43,933 bases of DNA, from the NCBI GenBank assembly GCA_944322935.1, contig CALUQO010000001.1:1-43933 (forward strand), read 5' to 3'. How positions within the stretch are numbered: the stretch's first letter is position 1; each line of letters opens with the position of its first letter. This stretch comes from Candidatus Gastranaerophilales bacterium (lineage in GTDB: Bacteria; Cyanobacteriota; Vampirovibrionia; Gastranaerophilales; Gastranaerophilaceae). A program made the translations under genes and the position numbers. The notes beneath the pieces are model-generated. The model saw only the letters and a list, made by a program, of their open reading frames with translations. It was not told the origin of the DNA and searched no databases. Below, in pieces: positions 1 to 9,807 of this stretch.

Positions 1-30
1 CACTTGACTTCTGTCCAAAACGAGTGATGA

Positions 31-957
31 ATGTGTTGCACAAAGCATTACAAGGATTTTGAGACAATGGAAAACCACGTTGAGACAATCAAATACACCC
101 CTGAGAAGGCAAAACAAAATGCTCTTGCAAAACTTGATTTAATCCGCAAATGGCAAGAGTTTCGCCGTAAAGCCGTTAATAAGCTTCAAGCGGACTATGA
201 TTTTGTAAAACTTCATAACACCTCAAATTCCCACCTTTTCACTGTTTTAGGTAAAATCTCACGAGGAAGCCTGCATCGTTGGAAAGCAAGCTTAGACGGA
301 ACTGAGGATTACACAAGGCTAATTCCTAATTATAAATACGTTTCTGTAAATGAATACAGAACATGTCTAACGGATGAAGAAATCAAAATATTTATGGGCT
401 TGCTCCTGCACCCGAATAGAATTTGTATCGGCAAAGCAATCGCACTTACAAAATACAAGCTCAAAGAGCAAGGTCAAAGTTTTATCCCTGCAGATATTAC
501 ATTTAGACGCTATGCAAAATGGTTTAAGGACAACAATTACGATAAATGGGTGCTTGCTCGAGACGGGGAAAAAGCTCTTTCTGACAAAGTCGAGCCTTAT
601 ATTAAAAGAGATGCAAGTCTGCTTGATGTCGGAGATATTTTAGTCGCAGACGGGCACAAATTGGCGTTTCAAGTGATTAATCCGTTTACTGGCAAACCAT
701 GTCGTGCTACTTTAGTCGGATTTTTGGATTGGAAATCGACTGCTCTTGTCGGTTACGAAATTATGCTTGAAGAAAATACCCAATGTATTGCAACTGCTTT
801 AAGGAACGCAATAATAAACCTCGATATGATACCGAAAATTGTCTATCAAGATAACGGCAGAGCATTTAGAGCAAAATACTTTACAGATGATAAAGGATTC
901 GGAGAATTGGGCTTTTACGGACTCTATGCCAAACTCGGAATTTTTACCGTACGGTAA
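31..957 (+). pseudogene. truncated Mu-type (MuA/DDE) transposase
   Basis: The 308-residue product resembles the bacteriophage Mu transposase/integrase-core family. A helix-turn-helix-like stretch with SRGSLHRW (about residue 77) is followed by an RNase-H-fold core. That core shows the first catalytic Asp in VADGHKLAF (about 210) and the second in VYQDNGRAF (about 275). The third catalytic residue, Glu, should lie 30-60 residues further on, but the frame stops at 955-957 just after GIFTVR. Family members are usually 600 residues or more, so the C-terminal half is missing. The reading frame is closed upstream by TGA at 28, so ATG 31 or ATG 67 is the start; neither has a clear ribosome-binding site. 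A perfect 12-bp palindrome (taccgtacggta, 945-956) sits exactly at the break. I infer a dead fragment of a mobile element; the family call is good, the exact break mechanism is unknown. Confidence 0.82.
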
Positions 958-1018
958 GTTTTAATGTAATCAATCTTATTTTTGGAGTTCTCAATCTTAC
1001 AAAGAGTGTTAATATATT

Positions 1019-2374
1019 CTAGTCAATAAAATTTAACTTCGGACCGTTCCAACTCAACAAAAATTCTTTATTTGTACTTTCAGGATATTTGATACCGTTT
1101 AACCTTCCGCAAATGTATTCTGCGCAAAATTCGGCCGGGCTTTGCGCTGCGTAGGCTGAAACTTTGCCGGTGATTGATTTGCCAAAGTCATTATAAATTG
1201 TTTCGCCTCTTTTAAATGCAATTTCTTTCTGTCCGAATTTTAGCGGGTTTCCATTAAAATCAAGCCAGTGGCATAGTTCGTGAGTGAATATGTCTTTTGG
1301 ATTTGCGCTCGGGTGAAGTCCTGCTTCGTAATCTTTAAGCATTAACTTGGCATTATTCTTCCAGTTGTATGCAGGGTTAAGGTATAATATGGCGTCTCCC
1401 GTACTATGATTCCAACATAGGCTTGCTTTTGTTGCTGTATCATCAAATTTATTAATATCAGTTTTTATTTGCAGTCCTTGGAAATATTTTTTACTGCCCA
1501 GCAGCTTTGTTATATCATCTGCACTGCCGGCCAGCATATTGGCCTGTGTTAAAGTCTCTAAATCAGCCTGTATTCCGTAATTTTTAGAAAGATAATCTTT
1601 AGCGTCATCCATTGATTTAAATTTGTGCGTACTTCCCGAGTTAAATGTTTCCGGGATAGGTTTGGGAAATTTTAAATCAACGTTGCCGTTTTGTTCTTCA
1701 AAAAAGGTTCTCATTGTTTTAGGCAGCTGTTTTTTAGACATTCTTGCCGCAATATAGTTGCTGTTAAATTCATTAATATTTGTTGAATCGCTGATTTTTC
1801 TTGCTTTGTCAGCTGTTATGTTAACAAATTCTCTGTCAGCAGTTATTTTGTATGAAGACGGGTTGTATTTGAAATTCAAATATTCTCCGAGATGTTTGTA
1901 GAGAAAATATTTCGGATTGTTTGCTGCAATTTTGCCGTTATTGTAAGCTTCTTCGGTTATTTTTTCTAGTTCTTTCCAGTTGAAATTTTCGTTAAAACAG
2001 ATATTGAATTCTTTTTTTGTTGTATCAAATTTTGCATATCCGCTGCATGCAGCATCGTCCATAGCTTCTGATGTTAATTTTAACCCTGCAAACATTTTAT
2101 CCTTTTTATTGAGTTTGCAAAAATCCTCTACAGCATCAAATGTTTTTTGTGCAAGTTTTGGGTCTTTGATATTAGAGTCTATATTGTATAAATTTTTCAA
2201 CTGCTTGTTTATAAAATTACAGCCCTTGCTGCTAAGTTGAATTGTATCTGTAGCAAGTCCGGCTGGAACATATTGTACTCTGCCGTTAAATTGCATAACT
2301 TGCGGTTTTAGCGGAGCTAATATATTTCTGCAATTATTGACACATCCTTTAAATGTCCCGATAGAAAATAACAT
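1019..2374 (-). CDS. HExxH metallopeptidase-like protein with N-terminal F-x-G motif
   Basis: The protein has 451 residues. Near the C-terminus it has a zinc-peptidase signature HELCHW (residues 365-370), followed by VSAYAAQSPAEFCAEY, where E415 or E419 could be the third zinc ligand. This arrangement is common in lethal-factor-like and phage/toxin-associated metallopeptidases. The N-terminus has no classical signal peptide but carries TFKG and, further on, MQFNGR followed by ATDTIQLSS, a pattern also seen in other proteins of this window. The middle 300 residues are not recognisable. ATG at 2374 is preferred to TTG at 2380 because AGGA at 2385-2388 is then about 9-10 nt away. It stands alone and is divergent from the 2611 gene. 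The peptidase function is inferred from the motif only; the substrate is unknown. Confidence 0.7.
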   Translation of the reverse strand: MLFSIGTFKGCVNNCRNILAPLKPQVMQFNGRVQYVPAGLATDTIQLSSKGCNFINKQLKNLYNIDSNIKDPKLAQKTFDAVEDFCKLNKKDKMFAGLKLTSEAMDDAACSGYAKFDTTKKEFNICFNENFNWKELEKITEEAYNNGKIAANNPKYFLYKHLGEYLNFKYNPSSYKITADREFVNITADKARKISDSTNINEFNSNYIAARMSKKQLPKTMRTFFEEQNGNVDLKFPKPIPETFNSGSTHKFKSMDDAKDYLSKNYGIQADLETLTQANMLAGSADDITKLLGSKKYFQGLQIKTDINKFDDTATKASLCWNHSTGDAILYLNPAYNWKNNAKLMLKDYEAGLHPSANPKDIFTHELCHWLDFNGNPLKFGQKEIAFKRGETIYNDFGKSITGKVSAYAAQSPAEFCAEYICGRLNGIKYPESTNKEFLLSWNGPKLNFID

Positions 2375-2610
2375 AACCAATATTTCCTGTAAAAACTAAC
2401 CTTATATATTTATAAACAATTTTTTAATAAAATAATTGCGTTTAATGTATACTTGAGCAGCTTATATGTGAAAATTCCGTAACATATACAAGGATGACAT
2501 AAAAGTGGTCGTGCAGACCTCTTTTGAAGTAGTATGTTAGAACGATTTTAGTTGTAATTTACTGCAATTTCTATATAATTAAGAAGATTGGTGTATTTAG
2601 GCTGATAGTA

Positions 2611-3699
2611 ATGAAAGTTTTTAAATTTTTAGCGTTTGTTTTAGTTTTGTCGCTTTCTATGACACGTGTTTGGGCTAATACTGAAAATTTAACGCCAAAT
2701 ACCTCTGTTGATATTTTGAGGGAAGCGCAGCAGCAAATTACGGTTAAAGAAGATTGCAATAAAGATAATATTGAAACTGATTCCGCTGAATCGGACAACC
2801 AAAATGTAAATAATGAAGTTGATGTAACGATAGACGACAGTTTGTATGATATTGTTGATCCCGTTTATCAAATACCGGCAGAACCAAGTGAAGACACAAA
2901 TGCTGAAGAAAAATCTGACGGCAGCGCTGTCGATGCCGTGCTTACTCCAATAGGCTGGGCAATCGGAGGTATTATTGCCCCTGTTTATCTTGGCATTCAA
3001 TTTAGCGGAGATGCAATTGTCTGGAGTATAGATAATGTTGTTGAACCTGTAGCCGGTGGTATTGCAAAGGGGATTTATTACGGTGCATTTATGCCGGTTG
3101 GAAAAACTATAGAATGGAGTGTTGAAAATATTGTTTCTCCTGCTTTAGAAGGGATTGCCTGGGGGACAGAAAAAACTTTTGATTATGTAATAGTACCGAC
3201 GGCAAAAGGAATTTATTGGACATTGGACAAAACGTTTGATTATACACTTGTGCCTGTTACAAAAGGATTGAACTGGACGGTTGATAAAACGTTTGAATAT
3301 GCAATAATTCCAACGGTTGACGGACTGTTTTGGACTGCTGACAAAACTTATGACTATGTGCTTGTCCCTGCGGCAAATGGTGTTTATTACGGTGCTGATT
3401 TCGGGTTTGATTACGTTGTTGTTCCGTTTTCCAAAGGTGTTTATCAGGGCGCTAAATTTATAGCGCTGCCTGTCGGCAAGAGTGTTATGTTCGGAGCAAA
3501 ATATACGATTGTTCCCGCCGCAAAAGGTATCGGCTACGGCTTTAGTGCAATAGGCAGCGGTATTGAATGGAGTGTCGATAACATAGTGGAACCTGTCGGA
3601 GAAGGAATATGGTATGGCATAGACAGAACGCTTACTCCGATAGGTAATGCAATTGATGCTGTTTGTGACGGAATCATGTCGGTACTGGATGATGATTAG
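2611..3699 (+). CDS. secreted protein made of 19-residue aromatic repeats
   Basis: The protein has 362 residues and an N-terminal signal peptide (MKVFKFLAFVLVLSLSMTRVWA, cleavage likely before NT). An acidic linker with many D, E and N residues runs to about residue 105. From there to the C-terminus the protein is a tandem array of degenerate repeats. The clearest five units, about residues 187-281, are each exactly 19 residues of pattern K-T-[FY]-[DE]-Y-x-[LI]-[VI]-P-x-x-x-G-[LIV]-x-[WY]. Flanking units are shorter or degenerate (VEPV..GI.YG). The alternation of aromatic and small residues suggests a beta-rich or amphipathic surface-associated fold, but I recognise no family. A TATAAT-like box (about 2573-2580) lies upstream and the ribosome-binding site is weak. 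No catalytic motif is visible; a structural envelope role is a guess. Confidence 0.75.
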   Translation: MKVFKFLAFVLVLSLSMTRVWANTENLTPNTSVDILREAQQQITVKEDCNKDNIETDSAESDNQNVNNEVDVTIDDSLYDIVDPVYQIPAEPSEDTNAEEKSDGSAVDAVLTPIGWAIGGIIAPVYLGIQFSGDAIVWSIDNVVEPVAGGIAKGIYYGAFMPVGKTIEWSVENIVSPALEGIAWGTEKTFDYVIVPTAKGIYWTLDKTFDYTLVPVTKGLNWTVDKTFEYAIIPTVDGLFWTADKTYDYVLVPAANGVYYGADFGFDYVVVPFSKGVYQGAKFIALPVGKSVMFGAKYTIVPAAKGIGYGFSAIGSGIEWSVDNIVEPVGEGIWYGIDRTLTPIGNAIDAVCDGIMSVLDDD

Positions 3700-3925
3700 A
3701 ATATTTAATTGCCGCTGCAGCTTATAGACTTATTTTTCCGTTATGTTAGACTTATTGTAGAAAATAAAATTCCTAAGTTTTTGTATCTATTATATTTGTT
3801 TTTTATCTATCAATAAAATTTATAATCCTGAAACAAAAATTTATAATGGTTAAAAAGTGTAACAGTTAATAGTTTTGCTAACAAATTATTTAATTTTAGG
3901 GTTTAAATATACAGAGGTTGAATAA

Positions 3926-5839
3926 ATGAAAATATCAACAAGCGTATCGGGAGTAAGTTTTAAAAGAGCTTTAAAAAAAGAAGAAATTGCGGATTATTCT
4001 CAGACTCTAAAAAGCGGTAAGCGGCTTGTCGGTCAAACAGGAAAATCTATTTTTATCGTACATGATGCCTGCTTGCCGCAAAGCGTTGATAAGAATACAG
4101 GGATGGGGAATCTGGCTTCAAAAGATTCATTGAAGTTTTTTGAAACAATGAAAAATTATCTTGGAATAAATATGATTGAGATTCTTCCCCAAGGTCCGAT
4201 AAAACCAACAAAGGGCTTTTATTGTGCCTATGGTTCGTCAGCCCTTCCGTTGGGTAATCATGTTATAAATCCTGAATTGTTGTTAGACAGTTCTTTTGAG
4301 AAACTGATTACACAAGAAGAATTTTTGGAAGTTGTGAACAGTAATAAAATTGCGGATAAGTTATCAAGAGTAAATTATTCAAATGTTATGGACGATAACT
4401 CTGCATTTGATAAGATGCTTGCTAAAGGGTTTGAGCGTTTTAAACGTTTGCCTGAGAATAATGGGCTCAAACTCAGGTTTGGTCAATATTTTAATGATAA
4501 TAAAGATTGGTTGGAGCCTTTATCAAAGTCTGACAAAAGTGTAAATCCCGAATTTTTCGCTTTTAAACAGTTTCTTGCCGATGAGCACTTAAAAATTGCA
4601 AAAGAAAAGTTGAACAAACTGGGGTTAAAACTGTGTGTTGATTGTGAAATAGGTTTTTCCCCCCAAGAAGTAGCTGCCTTTCCGAAGGCTTTTAAAAAAG
4701 ATACTTATGTGGGTTTGCCTTCTTGGAAACTTCCGGCTTTGGATTATGATTCTGTTTTAAATCCTGACAGTGATGCATATAAGTTGCTGAAAAGAAAAGT
4801 TCAGCTTAGTGCAAAACGGGGTGATACAATACGTTTTGATGTTTCATGGGCATATGTAACACCTCAATTGACCAATGTAAACGGTTTTTCCGAAAAAAAA
4901 GAAATGGGCGATTCTTTGCTCAAGCTGATTGAAGGCTGGGTAAAAGAGGTTAAAGGTGCTGATTTTGATTTAAAAGATTTGTTGCATGAATTTGAAGCAG
5001 CTCCTGATGATTTTAGGGCAATGGTTAGTGATACAGAACTTATTGAACCGTTAAAAGGTCGTACAAAAGTGTACAGTTCGACACATCTTTCCGAAAACTG
5101 GGGTACTAATGATGCTTTTTTGAACTATAGAAAATGGTCAGCAGATGAATTTGTTCTGGGGGTAGGCAACCATGATCCGCAGCCGTTAAGACAGATTGCG
5201 TGTGATATACCGGATGTTGTTATTGAAAACGGAGTTAAAAAGGAACTGTTTTATAAGAAACAGCAGATAGAGCCGTTGGCGAGAATTTTAAAAATTCCGA
5301 AAGAATTTTTGGCTGCTCCTGTAGAGTTTGCAAAGGCTAAGTTTGCAGAAGCTATGACAGCCAAGAATAATATGGTTTTTTACATGGATGTCTTTGGCAG
5401 AAAAGAACGCTTTGATATGCAGCATTTTAATAATCCTATGGCATATTCTCACAAGATACCGATTGATTACGAAAAGGCTTATATCAATTCACTTAAAGAG
5501 GGGTTCGGGTTTAACTCCATGGATTCTTTAGCTAAAATATTTTTATGCAGAGGTTTGGATAAAACGAAACCTGATTTGTATAATAAAATAATTAAGTATA
5601 GAGATATTCTTGTTGAAGATGACGGGCTTGTCAAAGACCTGAAACAAAATAACAAAATCTTAAACAAAAAATTTTTAATAACTCTTGCTTCGGTTTTTGT
5701 TATATGCGCCGGTGCTTTATATTGTCTAAAATCTCAAAGAGACGATAAAAATAAAAGCAAAGATTTCAATTCGATGAATACGCAAAAATCTGTTCAAAAT
5801 GTCCAATTGCCTTCGGCTTATGCAAAATTTAAAATATAA
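3926..5839 (+). CDS. divergent 4-alpha-glucanotransferase-like (GH77) protein with C-terminal membrane anchor
   Basis: The 637-residue protein shows the landmarks of GH77 amylomaltases in order. An N-terminal segment (G.GNLASKDS, then INMIEILPQGP) corresponds to the usual G-I-G-D-L-G and LPLGPT blocks. RFDVSW (about residues 303-308) corresponds to R-x-D with the nucleophile Asp, an acidic HEFE segment (about 354) may correspond to the acid/base Glu, and GNHDP (about 415) matches the conserved His-Asp. The family would disproportionate alpha-1,4-glucans. Unusual features are the N-terminal leader MKISTSVSGVSFKR and a C-terminal hydrophobic helix (about 585-605) followed by a charged tail, which canonical MalQ lacks. 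The start has a good upstream AGAGG. It is monocistronic. Enzyme activity is inferred; the acid/base assignment is uncertain, so a non-catalytic relative remains possible. Confidence 0.68.
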   Translation: MKISTSVSGVSFKRALKKEEIADYSQTLKSGKRLVGQTGKSIFIVHDACLPQSVDKNTGMGNLASKDSLKFFETMKNYLGINMIEILPQGPIKPTKGFYCAYGSSALPLGNHVINPELLLDSSFEKLITQEEFLEVVNSNKIADKLSRVNYSNVMDDNSAFDKMLAKGFERFKRLPENNGLKLRFGQYFNDNKDWLEPLSKSDKSVNPEFFAFKQFLADEHLKIAKEKLNKLGLKLCVDCEIGFSPQEVAAFPKAFKKDTYVGLPSWKLPALDYDSVLNPDSDAYKLLKRKVQLSAKRGDTIRFDVSWAYVTPQLTNVNGFSEKKEMGDSLLKLIEGWVKEVKGADFDLKDLLHEFEAAPDDFRAMVSDTELIEPLKGRTKVYSSTHLSENWGTNDAFLNYRKWSADEFVLGVGNHDPQPLRQIACDIPDVVIENGVKKELFYKKQQIEPLARILKIPKEFLAAPVEFAKAKFAEAMTAKNNMVFYMDVFGRKERFDMQHFNNPMAYSHKIPIDYEKAYINSLKEGFGFNSMDSLAKIFLCRGLDKTKPDLYNKIIKYRDILVEDDGLVKDLKQNNKILNKKFLITLASVFVICAGALYCLKSQRDDKNKSKDFNSMNTQKSVQNVQLPSAYAKFKI

Positions 5840-6088
5840 TCCGGTTGTAAAATAAAAAATTGTATTTTTATCATCGAGTTACGTAATATACACAATTTAG
5901 AGAAAGTGTAACAACCGTCTATTGCCTGTATATTTTACACGGCAGTACCGCTTTGTATTCGTTAATAATACAGTAACGGTATGATTCGTCTTTTTCATTA
6001 ATACAATATGATTGTATTTGATAATAAAATTTACCTCAGGTAAAGAAGGTTTACAGATATTGCTCCCCCTTAAAGCGAAAGGAAAATC
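5840..6088. other. 249-bp spacer upstream of the TPR island
   Basis: There is no open frame of note. An AT-only hairpin (about 5850-5870) follows the glucanotransferase-like gene. An imperfect hairpin around 5945-5985 (TACCG...TGTATT...AATACA...CGGTA) lies before the TPR genes. The promoter of the island presumably lies here, but I could not single out a convincing pair of boxes. GCGAAAGGAAAATC before ATG 6089 is the ribosome-binding site. Confidence 0.4.
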
Positions 6089-7351
6089 ATGGAAAATCTG
6101 CATACGTCAATATTAACAATAAAAGCTTTAAAAATTGTTATCCCGATAGCTATTGTACTTGCAGTGTTTTTGATAAAACTATATGCATCAATATTAACAA
6201 TCTTTGTGCTAATTGTTATTCTTTTGGCAGTATGTTATGTTTGCTGTATTTTGATAAATCGTACGCTTGCAAAACAAATCGAAAAGAAGATAAACCCGCT
6301 TACAAAACAGCTCAGATCAGCCGTTTCGGACGAGGAAAAAGCGGAATTATATTTTCAGCGCAGTGATACGTATTACTCATTTAATATGTATCCGCAGGCA
6401 CTGGAGGACCTGAGCTCGGCAATCGCATTGTGTCCGCGAAATGACCGTTACTATTGTGCAAGAGCAAAAATATACTACGATTGCGGAGATGACTGGTGGT
6501 TGGACGACATTAATACAGCCATCTCTTTATCACCCGAAAGCGGAACGTACTACGGGCTGCGTGCCTATTTTTCTGCCTGCAATCCTCAAACTTTTGACAA
6601 AGCATTACAGGACTACGGTAAAGCAATCGAACTGTTTAAAAATAATCCCGAGGATTCCGGAGCAGACATGGCAGCTTCATACTACGGAAGAGCGTCCATA
6701 TATTTTTATTTAAAACTATATGACGATGCTCTGCAGGATGTAACAAAAGCCATAGAGATAAAACAAAATACCGGAAATGATACTGATACCGAGAATATAA
6801 TTTTTTATGTACTGAGAGCAAGAACCTGTTACGCTGCGGGTGATTACGGTGCTTCAATTGAGGATTACACGTTTCTTGTTAACAATGACAATACGTTCAA
6901 AGATAAATGGCTTCTGGAACGTGCCGAAGCATACACCAAATACGGCGATGAAACTAAAGCACGCAGCGATTTTAAGCAGGCTGTAAATTTGCACAACAAT
7001 GATGAAATACAAGCTCAGGTGTATTTTCAAACAGGTGAATATAAAAAAGCTTTGAAAATCTTAAATTCGGCTGAAAACACCATAAAAGAATACATAAAAA
7101 AATACAGGCAAAATGTATCAAATGACTTTGACAGTCATTTTGTCGAAATATATTTTCTCAGAGGTGAAGTGTATCAGGAACTGAAAGAGCATGATAAAGC
7201 GCTTGAAGATTACAAAAGGTCGATTGAATATTACGAAAAAATCTTTGCACGCAATAAATCTGAATTGGATATCTACGACCAAATCAGATATAACAACTGC
7301 TTAAACAGGATTACTGAAATAACGGGCAGAAAACATAAATTGAACAATTGA
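6089..7351 (+). CDS. membrane-anchored TPR protein, first paralogue
   Basis: The protein has 420 residues. The N-terminus holds two closely spaced hydrophobic helices (about residues 14-32 and 34-58), so it is a membrane protein with a large soluble domain. That domain is a run of tetratricopeptide repeats: phrases such as A-E-L-Y-F-Q-R-S, YPQALEDLSSAIALCP, YDDALQDVTKAIE and HDKALEDYKRSIEYYEKI recur at about 34-40-residue spacing. TPRs mediate protein-protein contacts; no enzymatic motif is visible. It opens a same-strand run with the next two TPR genes (16-nt gaps). Its 3' end from nucleotide 7119 onward is identical to the 3' end of the next gene, the footprint of a tandem duplication. Function unknown. 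Confidence 0.8.
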   Translation: MENLHTSILTIKALKIVIPIAIVLAVFLIKLYASILTIFVLIVILLAVCYVCCILINRTLAKQIEKKINPLTKQLRSAVSDEEKAELYFQRSDTYYSFNMYPQALEDLSSAIALCPRNDRYYCARAKIYYDCGDDWWLDDINTAISLSPESGTYYGLRAYFSACNPQTFDKALQDYGKAIELFKNNPEDSGADMAASYYGRASIYFYLKLYDDALQDVTKAIEIKQNTGNDTDTENIIFYVLRARTCYAAGDYGASIEDYTFLVNNDNTFKDKWLLERAEAYTKYGDETKARSDFKQAVNLHNNDEIQAQVYFQTGEYKKALKILNSAENTIKEYIKKYRQNVSNDFDSHFVEIYFLRGEVYQELKEHDKALEDYKRSIEYYEKIFARNKSELDIYDQIRYNNCLNRITEITGRKHKLNN

Positions 7352-8474
7352 CAGATAGGAAAAAAATATGGAAGAGATACATACATCGATATTGATCGTA
7401 AAGGTTTTGAAAATCGTTATTCCTATAGCGATTGTACTTGCAGTATTTGTGATAAAACTGGTATCAAATCGAAACCCAAAACGCATTGTCTGCTACGAGG
7501 ACGAGCAGGCATACACTGCAGCGGAAGGCGAAAATGAACCGCAAAATCAATACTGCGATGATGAAGAGGACGATTACGACCCTGAAAAAGAAAAAGCGGA
7601 ATCCAGGAAGAACATAGAAAAATTTACAAAACAGCTTGAAAGTGCGCAAACAAATGAGCGAAAGGCGGAATTATACTGTTGCCGCAGTCAGGCGTATTCT
7701 TCGCTTGATATGTATTCTCAGGCAGTTGATGATATAAATGCCGCAATTGCCTTATGTCCGCAAAATGACCATTACTATTACAAAAGGGCAGATTTACTAT
7801 TAGTACACGACGACAACAAAGCATTGCAGGATATTACAACGGCTATATCACTGGCGCCTAAAAACGCAGCCTATTACGATTTGCGGGCTGTGATTTATTT
7901 ATTGACTCCGCAAAATTTTGACAAAGCCCTGGAGGATTTTACAACCGTTATCGATTTTTGGAAAAGTGATTCCAATATCTCCGCTTCAGATACTGCAGAT
8001 GCATATTTTGGAAGAGGCAGAATATATTTTTATTTAAAACAATATGACAATGTTCTGCAGGATGTAACAAAATCAATAGAGTTGATATACGGGCAGGAAG
8101 ATATACTTAGCAAATTCGCAAGATACAGATATTATTTGCTAAGGGCAAGAACATACTGCGCTGAGGGTAATTTTGACGCCGCAATCAAGGATTACGATTT
8201 TCTTGTCGAAAATGACGAATATGGACAGGAACAGTGGATTTTAGAACGTGCACAAACTTACCTTAAAAAAGGAGATAAAGCAAAAGCGAAGAAAGAATTT
8301 TCAAAACTTACGAACTCCGATTCACCAACCTGTGCCTTGCCGCGTGCCGAAGCATTTCAGACACTCGGAAAACCTGAAAAAGCTCTGGAAGTTTTAAATA
8401 CGGAGGAAGATAACACAAAAAACATCATAGAAGAATACAAGGAATGTGCGACAAATGACTTTGACAGTCATTTT
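7119..8474 (+). repeat. direct tandem repeat, copy 1 (1,333-bp period)
   Basis: This is the first copy of a 1,356-bp segment that recurs with a 1,333-bp offset at 8452-9807. The two copies overlap by a shared 23-bp stretch at 8452-8474. The encoded proteins are identical residue for residue across it, and the nucleotides agree wherever I compared them. It covers the end of the first TPR gene and most of the second. Confidence 0.9.
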
Positions 8475-8684
8475 GTCGAAATATATTTTCTCAGAGGTGA
8501 AGTGTATCAGGAACTGAAAGAGCATGATAAAGCGCTTGAAGATTACAAAAGGTCGATTGAATATTACGAAAAAATCTTTGCACGCAATAAATCTGAATTG
8601 GATATCTACGACCAAATCAGATATAACAACTGCTTAAACAGGATTACTGAAATAACGGGCAGAAAACATAAATTGAACAATTGA
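7368..8684 (+). CDS. membrane-anchored TPR protein, chimeric second paralogue
   Basis: The protein has 438 residues, with one N-terminal hydrophobic helix (VLKIVIPIAIVLAVFVIKL), an acidic linker (CDDEEDDYDPEKEKAE, about 60-78) and about seven TPR-like units. Residues 1 to about 368 are identical to the third TPR protein, while the last 70 or so are identical to the first. The gene is therefore a hybrid: 5' part of the third gene joined to the 3' part of the first. It sits 16 nt after the preceding gene, with GATAGGAAAAAAAT before the ATG as ribosome-binding site. Presumably co-transcribed. TPR fold is clear; partner and role are unknown. An assembly collapse or expansion at the repeat should be kept in mind. 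Confidence 0.8.
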   Translation: MEEIHTSILIVKVLKIVIPIAIVLAVFVIKLVSNRNPKRIVCYEDEQAYTAAEGENEPQNQYCDDEEDDYDPEKEKAESRKNIEKFTKQLESAQTNERKAELYCCRSQAYSSLDMYSQAVDDINAAIALCPQNDHYYYKRADLLLVHDDNKALQDITTAISLAPKNAAYYDLRAVIYLLTPQNFDKALEDFTTVIDFWKSDSNISASDTADAYFGRGRIYFYLKQYDNVLQDVTKSIELIYGQEDILSKFARYRYYLLRARTYCAEGNFDAAIKDYDFLVENDEYGQEQWILERAQTYLKKGDKAKAKKEFSKLTNSDSPTCALPRAEAFQTLGKPEKALEVLNTEEDNTKNIIEEYKECATNDFDSHFVEIYFLRGEVYQELKEHDKALEDYKRSIEYYEKIFARNKSELDIYDQIRYNNCLNRITEITGRKHKLNN

Positions 8685-9807
8685 CAGATAGGAAAAAAAT
8701 ATGGAAGAGATACATACATCGATATTGATCGTAAAGGTTTTGAAAATCGTTATTCCTATAGCGATTGTACTTGCAGTATTTGTGATAAAACTGGTATCAA
8801 ATCGAAACCCAAAACGCATTGTCTGCTACGAGGACGAGCAGGCATACACTGCAGCGGAAGGCGAAAATGAACCGCAAAATCAATACTGCGATGATGAAGA
8901 GGACGATTACGACCCTGAAAAAGAAAAAGCGGAATCCAGGAAGAACATAGAAAAATTTACAAAACAGCTTGAAAGTGCGCAAACAAATGAGCGAAAGGCG
9001 GAATTATACTGTTGCCGCAGTCAGGCGTATTCTTCGCTTGATATGTATTCTCAGGCAGTTGATGATATAAATGCCGCAATTGCCTTATGTCCGCAAAATG
9101 ACCATTACTATTACAAAAGGGCAGATTTACTATTAGTACACGACGACAACAAAGCATTGCAGGATATTACAACGGCTATATCACTGGCGCCTAAAAACGC
9201 AGCCTATTACGATTTGCGGGCTGTGATTTATTTATTGACTCCGCAAAATTTTGACAAAGCCCTGGAGGATTTTACAACCGTTATCGATTTTTGGAAAAGT
9301 GATTCCAATATCTCCGCTTCAGATACTGCAGATGCATATTTTGGAAGAGGCAGAATATATTTTTATTTAAAACAATATGACAATGTTCTGCAGGATGTAA
9401 CAAAATCAATAGAGTTGATATACGGGCAGGAAGATATACTTAGCAAATTCGCAAGATACAGATATTATTTGCTAAGGGCAAGAACATACTGCGCTGAGGG
9501 TAATTTTGACGCCGCAATCAAGGATTACGATTTTCTTGTCGAAAATGACGAATATGGACAGGAACAGTGGATTTTAGAACGTGCACAAACTTACCTTAAA
9601 AAAGGAGATAAAGCAAAAGCGAAGAAAGAATTTTCAAAACTTACGAACTCCGATTCACCAACCTGTGCCTTGCCGCGTGCCGAAGCATTTCAGACACTCG
9701 GAAAACCTGAAAAAGCTCTGGAAGTTTTAAATACGGAGGAAGATAACACAAAAAACATCATAGAAGAATACAAGGAATGTGCGACAAATGACTTTGACAG
9801 TCATTTT
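8452..9807 (+). repeat. direct tandem repeat, copy 2 (1,333-bp period)
   Basis: Second copy of the segment at 7119-8474. It spans the 3' end of the chimeric gene and almost all of the third TPR gene. Identity stops at 9807; just after it (ATCAAAATG versus GTCGAAATA) the third gene returns to its own, diverged 3' end. Confidence 0.9.
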
